From Plotosus lineatus (taxonomy: Eukaryota > Chordata > Actinopteri > Siluriformes > Plotosidae): DNA of 64,000 bases. The first letter of the stretch is position 1. Each line of letters begins with the position of its first letter. The DNA is taken from positions 4,122,001 to 4,186,000 of the forward strand of contig CM045746.1 of NCBI GenBank assembly GCA_024760905.1. The letters are read 5' to 3'. This document shows positions 57,549 to 64,000 of the stretch, in pieces. The notes under the pieces were generated by a model. It was not told where the DNA came from and did no database searches. It worked only from the letters and a program-made list of their open reading frames with translations. Position numbers and translations under genes: made by a program.

Positions 57549-58929
57549 CACACTTTTCTTTAGGTGCCGGCTACTATTAGCCTAGTGCCGGTTATATTTT
57601 ATAATAGTAAATAGTAATATTTCATAATATAATAATAATCTTTAATTAAACCATTTTCACGGGTTTGTTAAGCTATGTACTTGACAACACGATCACTTGT
57701 TTTGATAATTTCTTAATCAGTTCACTTCTGATATTCCATGATGCACTATGCTACCTCATTCAAAAGTGCGGCGCTTTTTATATGCGTGCTGCCATGTGCC
57801 TGTGCTCCCGTGTAGATTTAGATTGTGATGGGTTGTACAAACCCGGGTAAAATATAGTCCAAACTCATGTGTGTCATACCGACAAGCATGCCGCTGAAGT
57901 GAAGTAGATCTAAACAACCAACATTAAATAAGTTGTGGAAGCGATTCAAGACCACCATTTCAGAAACATCCGTATCTCCTGAAATAGGTAAAAAAGTTTT
58001 ATGTCATGTTCGAACACAAATTATTTCTTCATTGCACTGAGCGATAATGGTGAAAACTCGTCCCCAACTGAACTAGCCTAATCTTATTCTTAATGGATTC
58101 ACACCACACTATACAGAGACGAAAATTCATGTACTTGAATTATACTTTAGGTCCTACATTGAACAAGAGCGTTATGTAGATCTATTTGTTAACGTAGCCC
58201 AAGTCATTCCCATGCCTTTTTCATGGCAAAGCGGTCTTAATACAGTATGGGGTTTCACGAAGCAGCTCAGTGTGATTATTTCACATTGGTGGGGGGGGCA
58301 CAAATAAGTTCGTTAGACATTTAATTTCGAACAAAGAAAATCTGCGTCAGTGGCAGATATTAGGGGGCTAAAGGGACCACGCCACCCCACCCCCAAGAAA
58401 AAAATAGTAAAATAACAAGTCCATAAATTATGTACAGATCTATAAATATACCTGAAAAATATTATTTCACTTTCCTAAATTCTATAATTTTGTGCATAAA
58501 AGTTAACTATTGATTTTGTTATTTATTACATAAATGTTTTGTCTATATATTATAATTCTCGAATTTCTATTTCCACATTTTTTTTTCCCACATTTCACAA
58601 ATGTTATATATTAGTAAGGTAACTGTAAGATTTTTCAAATAAGAAGTTTTATGTACTTCCCTTTAAGAAGCAAGTCTACTATTCTTGTAACAAGTACTAT
58701 TTTTTATAATATAAACTTTGAGTTTTATTTGCTTCTATCTTGTCTGATTTCCTCATAAATATGGGCCCAGAACGCATCACAGAGTACATGAATTTTAAAA
58801 CTTTTTCTGGGGGTGACCACCCCCTGTGGGAGGGGACACCGTTCCCGCACCTTCCCCATGCTTGCCTCAAACAATTTCCACCCCCTAATTATCAATATCC
58901 TCCTTCTACTCTAAAACTTAATGAATATC

Positions 58930-58933
<4 letters not shown>
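57549..58933. repeat. Unclassified 1.4 kb repeat, copy 2 (uninterrupted)
   Basis: Aligns along its length with 3681-4581 joined to 7780-8318. The point where the RTE sits in copy 1 reads GGGACCACGCCACCCCAC (58375-58392), a single target copy. The right end meets a (GT)n tract at 58937. No coding capacity; terminal structure unclear. Confidence 0.82.
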
Positions 58934-58974
<41 letters not shown>

Positions 58975-58989
58975 ATATGTATGTGTGTG

Positions 58990-59044
<55 letters not shown>

Positions 59045-59047
59045 AAA

Positions 59048-59316
59048 CAAAAATAAAAGGACAGGACAAAGACTTTCTATTGAAACTCCATTTATCACTA
59101 CAGATCTGTTTCGAGGGGTGGTGAGACCATCCTCTCTCTTCAGGTGATTATAGAAGAATGATTACAAAGTGCTGGGGGCGGTACTATGTCGATGAAAATG
59201 GCGTCCTCTAGATGGAGTGGTGTTCATTATGTATCCGGGGGCGGGTTCTTTTAAGTATATATCGATACATGCATATATGTGCATACATTTTTTCATGCCC
59301 GTGGACTCATATATGT

Positions 59317-59405
<89 letters not shown>

Positions 59406-59471
59406 GCATATATACACATATCTACATATATATGTACACGTACGTTCACGTGCGTAAACACATACACACAC
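59048..59471 (-). repeat. Left inverted terminal repeat of the Penelope-like element
   Basis: ACAAAAATAAAAGGACAGGA through GATGAAAATGGCGTCCTCTA, GGGGGCGGGTTCTTTTAAGT, a (TA)n tract (59333-59400) and ACGTACGTTCACGTGCGTAA. It is the reverse complement of 62836-63376, apart from differing microsatellite length and a few substitutions. Confidence 0.92.
59094..59148 (-). ncRNA. Hammerhead ribozyme motif, left terminal repeat
   Basis: Minus strand: AUCAC, CUGAAGA, stem II GAGAGGAUGGU/loop CUC/ACCACCCCUC, GAAA, CAG-AU-CUG, UA, GUGAU. All conserved core positions are present, and stem II forms about nine pairs with one bulged A and one A-C mismatch. The strand is opposite to the Penelope coding strand. 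Confidence 0.78.
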
Positions 59472-60972
59472 AAAGAAGCGTTTATAACATTGAAAGACCA
59501 CAAGCCCAACTTTGCCAACAAACCTACTTTCCGATTGATCAACCCTACAAAATCTGAAATAGGAAAAATCAGCAAAAGACTACTTGACAGAATCAACGAC
59601 AAAATTGAAAAAACAACCAAACTAAACCAGTGGAAAAACACCGCATCTGTGATCGAGTGGTTTTCAGCAATAAAGAACAAGCAATCCCATCGGTTCATCT
59701 GCTTCGATATCATCGAATTTTACCCTTCCATAAGTGAAGCCCTACTAAACAAAGCCCTCGACTTTGCTTCCGCCTATGACAACATCACCAAAGACGAGAG
59801 AAACATCATTATGCATACCAAAAACTCTACTTTGGTGCATAAGCGACAAACTTGGCAAAAGAAGGGAAACACCACATTTGACGTCACAATGGGGAGCCAC
59901 GATGGTGCGGAAACCTGCGAGCTGGTGGGAAACTTCCTACTTTCCCAACTAACAAAGCTCGACATCAACGTCGGACTTTACCGCGATGATGGTCTTGCCT
60001 ATTCTGACACCACACCCCGTCTCATGGAAAAAATCAAAAAAGAAATATGCCGCATTTTCTCCAATAATGGTCTACGGATCACTATAGAAGCCAACAAACA
60101 GATCACCAACTTCTTGGACGTCACCCTCAACCTGAACAGTGGCACCTACCAGCCATTCACCAAACCGAACACCACACTGCTATACATCCATCATGAAAGT
60201 AACCATCCGCCCATCATAACTAAAACCATCCCCGCCGGCATCAACAAACGGTTATCATCACTTTCATCTGACAAGACAGCCTTCGAACAGGCGGCACCCC
60301 CTTACCAGAAAGCACTACATGACAGCGGATACAACTATACATTACACTATGAACCAAACATAAGCAACAATCAAAAAAACAACGCAGAAACATCCTATGG
60401 TACAACCCGCCCTTCAGCAAAAACACCAGCACCAACATCGGACACAGATTCCTCACACTAATAGACAAGCACTTCACCAAGGACTACAAACTCCGAAAAA
60501 TTTTCAACCGCAACACCCTCAAGATCAGTTACAGCTGCATGAACAACACTAAACAAATAATAGACAATCACAACAAGCGCACTCTGGCTTTGCATGACAA
60601 TGCCGACGACACTAACTCACCAAACAAAAGAACGCAATGCAACTGCCGACAGAAAAACGCCTGCCCACTCAACGGGAACTGTCTACAATCATCAGTCATC
60701 TACCAAGCCACCGTCACACGGACAGACAATAATACAACAGAAACATACATCGGACTCACAGAAAACACTTTTAAAACCAGATACAGGAACCACATCGCAT
60801 CCTTCCGCAACGAAAAAAGTAAAAACTCCACCGAACTCAGCAAGCACATCTGGACACTCAAAGACACGAACATTGATCACCAGATCTCATGGAGAATTTT
60901 ATCATCACACCCGACATACAACAGCTCAAACAAAAGATGCAATTTATGCCTCAGGGAGAAGTTCCTCATTAT

Positions 60973-60987
60973 ATACAGACCCGAACT
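60973..60987. repeat. 15-bp target-site duplication of RTE R4 (second copy 62680-62694)
   Basis: ATACAGACCCGAACT occurs at both borders of the RTE and belongs once to the Penelope endonuclease codons (YRPEL), so the original reading frame is restored if one copy and the RTE are ignored. Confidence 0.93.
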
Positions 60988-62679
60988 TTATACAGGTTGG
61001 CACAGCAGAGAAATAGAGATGGGAAGGACGTGCAGCAAGTTAGATTGATAAAGGACAGAGAGGGAAATGTATTGACTGATGACAGAAGTGTGCTGGCAAG
61101 ATGGAAAGAGTACTTTGAAGAGCTGATGAATGAGGAAAATGAGAGAGAAAAAAGAGTAGAAGAGGTGACTGTTGAGGACCAGGAAGTAGCAAAGATTAGT
61201 AAGGGTGAAGTGAGGAGGGCATTGAAGAGGATGAAAAATGGAAAGGCAGTTGGTCCTGATGACATACCGGTGGAGGTATGGAAGTGTCTAGGAGAGGTAG
61301 CAGTAGATTTTCTGACAAGAACATTTAACAAGGTCTTAGAGAGTGAGAGGATGCCAGAGGAATGGAGGAGAAGTGTGCTGGTGCCCATTTTTAAGAACAA
61401 GGGAGACGTGCAGAGTTGTGGCAACTACAGAGGGATAAAGTTGATGAGCCATACGATGAAGTTATGGGAAAGAATAGTGGAAGCTAGACTAAGGGCAGAA
61501 GTCAGCATTTGTGAACAACAGTTTGGTTTCATGCCCAGAAAGAGCACCACAGATGCAGTGTTTGCCTTGAGGATGTTAATGGAGAAGTACAGAGAAGGTC
61601 AGACGGAGCTGCATTGTGCCTTTGTGGATCTGGAGAAAGCATATGACAGGGTGCCGAGAGAAGAACTGTGGTATTGCATGAGGAAGTCTGGAGTGGCAGA
61701 GAAGTATGTTAGAGTGGTGCAGGACATGTATGAGAGATGTAAGATAGTGGTGAGGTGTGCTGTCGGTGTGACAGAAGAGTTCAAGGTGGAGGTGGGACTG
61801 CATCAAGGGTCAGCTCTCAGCCCCTTCTTGTTCGCTATGGTGATGGACAGGCTGACAGACGAGGTTAGACAAGATTCCCCATGGACTATGATGTTTGCAG
61901 ATGACATTGTGATCTGTAGTGAGAGCAGAGAACAAGTGCAGGAAAATCTAGAGAGGTGGAGGTATGCCCTGGAAAGGAGGGGAATGAAGATTAGCCTCAG
62001 TAAGACAGAATACATGTGCATGAATGCCAAGGACCAAAGAGGAACGGTGAGATTACAGGGAGCAGAGATAAGAAAGGTGGAGGATTTTAAGTACTTAGGC
62101 TCAACAATCCAGAGCAATGGAGAGTGTGGAAAAGAGGTGAAAAAGCGTGTGCAGGCAGGTTGGAATGGTTGGAGAAAAGTGTCCGTGTGATGTGTGATAG
62201 GAGGGTATCGGCAAAAATGAAAGGAAAAGTGTACAAGACGGTGTTGAGGCCAACGATGCTGTATGGGTTAGAAACAGTGGCCCTGGGGAAAAGACAGGAG
62301 GCAGAGTTGGAGGTAGCAGAGATGAAAATGTTGAGGTTCTCTTTGGGAGTAACGAGGATGGATAGGATTAGGAATGAGCACGTCAGAGGGACAGCACATG
62401 TAAGACGTTTTGGAGACAAAGTCAGAGAGGCTAGATTGAGATGGTTTGGACATGTACAGAGGAGGGATAGTGAGTATATTGGTCGTAGGATGCTGAGGCT
62501 GGAACTACCAGGCAAAAGGCCTAGAGGAAGACCAAAGAGACGATTCATGGATGTGGTAAAGGAGGACATGAAGGTCGTTGGTGTAAGAGAAGAAGATGCA
62601 AAGGATAGGGTGAGATGGAGGCAGATGATTCGCTGTTGCGACCCCTGAAGGGAAAAGCCGAAAGGAAAAGAAGAAGAAG
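60988..62679 (+). mobile_element. RTE LINE copy R4, 5'-truncated
   Basis: Begins in the linker before the RT (TACAGGTTGGCACAGCAGAG) and ends with AAAGGAAAAGAAGAAGAAGA. Direct 15-bp duplication on both sides, so a bona fide target-primed insertion into the Penelope-like element. This gives their relative age: RTE after Penelope. Confidence 0.92.
60990..62648 (+). pseudogene. RTE reverse transcriptase (R4), single frameshift
   Basis: Frame to 62190 contains KISKGEVRRALKRMKNGKAV, GPDDIPVEVWKCLGEVAVDF, FGFMPRKSTTDAVFALRMLM, motif A CAFVDLEKAYDRVP, motif B GLHQGSALSPFLF and catalytic MMFADDIVI. One missing base near 62186 (GWRKVS then VMCDRR) moves the rest to the frame 62124-62648 with RWFGHVQRRDSEYIG and the C-terminal block. 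No endonuclease, hence dead on arrival. Catalytic residues are intact, so it is the best local reference for RT of this family. Confidence 0.88.
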
Positions 62680-62835
62680 ATACAGACCCGAACTGTCTTC
62701 ATTAAATAAAAGAAACGAACTCGTAACTTCATGCCGACACAGGAAAAAATCATTATTATGCAACACAACCCCTTAAGTACACTGAGTATTTGATTGTATC
62801 AATCTGTATCTAAACATTATATATATACTTGTGTA

Positions 62836-62900
62836 TGTGTGTGTGTGTTTACGCACGTGAACGTACGTGTACATATATATGTAGATATGTGTATATATGC

Positions 62901-62941
<41 letters not shown>

Positions 62942-63034
62942 GTGTGTATGTGTATATATATATATATGTGTGTGTATGTATATGTATATATATGTATATG
63001 CATGTATGTAAGTGTGTATGTGTGGATACCTATA

Positions 63035-63101
<67 letters not shown>

Positions 63102-63376
63102 ACATATATGAGTCCACGGGCATGAAAAAATGTATGCACATATATGCATGTATCGATACCAATACTTAAAAGAACCCGCCCCCGGATACATAATGAACAC
63201 CACCCCATCTAGAGGACGCCATTTTCATCGACATAGTACCGCCCCCAGCACTTTGTAATCATTCTTCTATAATCACCTGAAGAGAGAGGATGGTTTCACC
63301 ACCCTTCGAAACAGATCTGTAGTGATAAATGGAGTTTCAATAGAAAGTCTTTGTCCTGTCCTTTTATTTTTGTTAT
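62836..63376 (+). repeat. Right inverted terminal repeat of the Penelope-like element
   Basis: Reverse complement of 59048-59471. The microsatellite section (62906-63100) is longer and more varied here (TA, TG, TATG units), which explains the length difference. Confidence 0.92.
63265..63345 (+). ncRNA. Hammerhead ribozyme motif, right terminal repeat (sense)
   Basis: Stem I is UUCUAU (63265-63270) + AUCAC (63272-63276) with GUGAU (63322-63326) + AUAGAA (63340-63345), leaving a 1/13-nt internal loop. Core CUGAAGA 63277-63283, stem II 63284-63294/63298-63307 with loop UUC, GAAA 63308-63311, stem III CAG/CUG with AU loop, cleavage expected after A63321. Relative to the left copy, one stem II pair is G-U instead of G-C, so pairing is kept. 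Same strand as the Penelope coding region, as in published Penelope-associated hammerheads. Confidence 0.8.
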
Positions 63377-63430
63377 TTGCTCTACCAAAAAGTATTGAGC
63401 ACTCTCCTACGGAAGGATCTACTCAGAAAA

Positions 63431-63432
63431 TC

Positions 63433-63476
<44 letters not shown>

Positions 63477-63485
63477 CTAGTATAC
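63431..63485. repeat. TA microsatellite
   Basis: (TA)n at 63435-63475 between the Penelope-like element and a hAT-type fragment. Confidence 0.9.
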
Positions 63486-63720
63486 ATACATGTGTTGATG
63501 TAATAAGCGCCCCGTTCCAATAAGTGCCCCCCAATGTCTTTTTTATTTATTTCTTTTTTAATCCTAAGTCGATTAACCGCCCATGTGTCCTGGGGACAAA
63601 ATTGTAGAATCAAACTTACCAATTTTATTTGATCAGTCTCTGTAACCATACAGTGACGCGTTCACCGCCTGTAAAAGTGAGTTTACACGGTATTCTAAGC
63701 ACTGTAGTCTCCGGCAGAGC
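63486..63720 (-). mobile_element. hAT-type remnant, copy 3
   Basis: ATAAGCGCCCCGTTCCAATA, CAAACTTACCAATTTTAT and GCCTGTAAAAGTGAGTTTAC match 146-320 in the same orientation. Left end decayed, and the rest is not present before 63720. Confidence 0.6.
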
Positions 63721-64000
63721 GTGACTGTACGCAGGTGGCTCACAATGCATACGCCTGATTCAACTCCCCAATCTAACATTGTATAAAGACGAGCAGTGCG
63801 CTCCTCCTGGTTCTAGAAGATTGTCCCTCTTCGCAACCCTGTTTCCCGTGATATTGCCGTCTCCTGGTTCTCAACTCCGTGCTGGCCAAGCCCTTTAGTT
63901 TATGATTTTCTTGTTTCTCTGCATCACCAGCAGTGACTACGTTTTCCCCATGCTTTAGTGTCTTCAGTGTGAAAAATAAAGTTCATACTCTGTCTCGTGC
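63721..64000. other. Intronic sequence, no gene
   Basis: No similarity recognised; AAAAATAAAGTTC near 63976 resembles a polyadenylation context but has no gene attached. Confidence 0.5.

Larger units (their letters stand above)
59472..62776 (+). pseudogene. Penelope-like RT plus GIY-YIG endonuclease, one frameshift and one RTE insertion
   Basis: RT frame 59472-60461: [24 protein letters not shown], motif [15 protein letters not shown] (about 59694), motif B-like [17 protein letters not shown], motif [12 protein letters not shown] (59973-60005) and [19 protein letters not shown] frameshift in the A run at 60372-60378 separates it from the endonuclease frame, which then includes the zinc-like CNCRQKNACPLNGNC, VIYQATV and YIGLTENTFKTRYRNHIASF (GIY-YIG core) and CNLCLREKF. 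After the RTE the C-terminus resumes in the same frame (SLNKRNELVTSCRHRKK) to the stop at 62774-62776. Host proteins do not have this pair of domains. Clade within Penelope-like elements not determined. Confidence 0.85.
59042..63430 (+). mobile_element. Penelope-like retroelement with inverted terminal repeats, split by an RTE
   Basis: Coding order is reverse transcriptase then C-terminal GIY-YIG endonuclease, the canonical EN-plus Penelope layout. It is flanked by inverted repeats 59048-59471 and about 62836-63376, each holding a hammerhead motif and a TA microsatellite. The N-terminal part of the protein is missing: the coding frame emerges directly from the left repeat, so the copy is 5' truncated with an inverted repeat at the broken end. 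RTE R4 (60988-62679) interrupts it. The right border is near ACTCTCCTACGGAAGGATC (about 63420). Confidence 0.85.

Noticed and set aside
59490..60461. Host reverse-transcriptase-like gene (for example telomerase-related)
   Set aside because: The linked GIY-YIG endonuclease, flanking inverted repeats and truncated N-terminus identify a Penelope-like retroelement.

Overview
The window is a piece of a ray-finned fish nuclear genome. The only host gene is the 3' half of ash1l (histone H3K36 methyltransferase ASH1-like), on the + strand. Nine exons can be placed with canonical AG/GT borders: 1236-1442, 32334-32480, 41363-41471, 47597-47758, 47852-47922, 48005-48174, 48281-48433, 50675-50729 and 56848-56980. 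Together they form one unbroken phase-consistent frame of 402 codons covering AWS, SET, post-SET, linker and the first part of the bromodomain. The exons before AWS and those after the bromodomain start (rest of bromodomain, PHD, BAH) lie outside the window. A teleost source is inferred from the ASH1L divergence, long Tc1-like elements, Rex1/L2- and Rex3/RTE-type LINEs, tRNA-derived SINEs and abundant TG and TA microsatellites. A catfish or other otophysan is possible but not shown.

Almost everything else is intron filled with nested transposable elements. 1-1235: intron with a hAT-type element. 1443-32333 (31 kb intron inside the SET domain): a terminal-repeat element, an unclassified 1.4 kb repeat split by a nearly full-length RTE-clade LINE, two Tc1 families, a four-deep nest at 10.4-13.1 kb, Tigger and hAT remnants, a second RTE interrupted by an L2/Rex1-type LINE, and several inverted LINE fragments. 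32481-41362: SINEs, Tigger-like elements, a decayed 34-bp minisatellite and a Rex3-like fragment. 41472-47596: a terminal-repeat element that hosts an antisense endogenous retrovirus remnant (integrase end, env, one LTR) and an RTE insertion with the 5' inversion expected of twin priming. 47759-56847: small exons with more nested elements. 56981-64000: second copy of the unclassified repeat, then a Penelope-like retroelement (RT plus GIY-YIG endonuclease) that is itself split by an RTE.

The most interesting non-gene signal is a set of three hammerhead ribozyme motifs (16396-16450 minus, 59094-59148 minus, 63265-63345 plus). Two sit in the inverted terminal repeats of the Penelope-like element and one in an isolated fragment. 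Other points of note are one SINE head joined to two different tails, a visible empty site for an RTE insertion, and microsatellites pressed against several ash1l splice sites. No gene outside ash1l looks functional; all transposon reading frames are broken or truncated.
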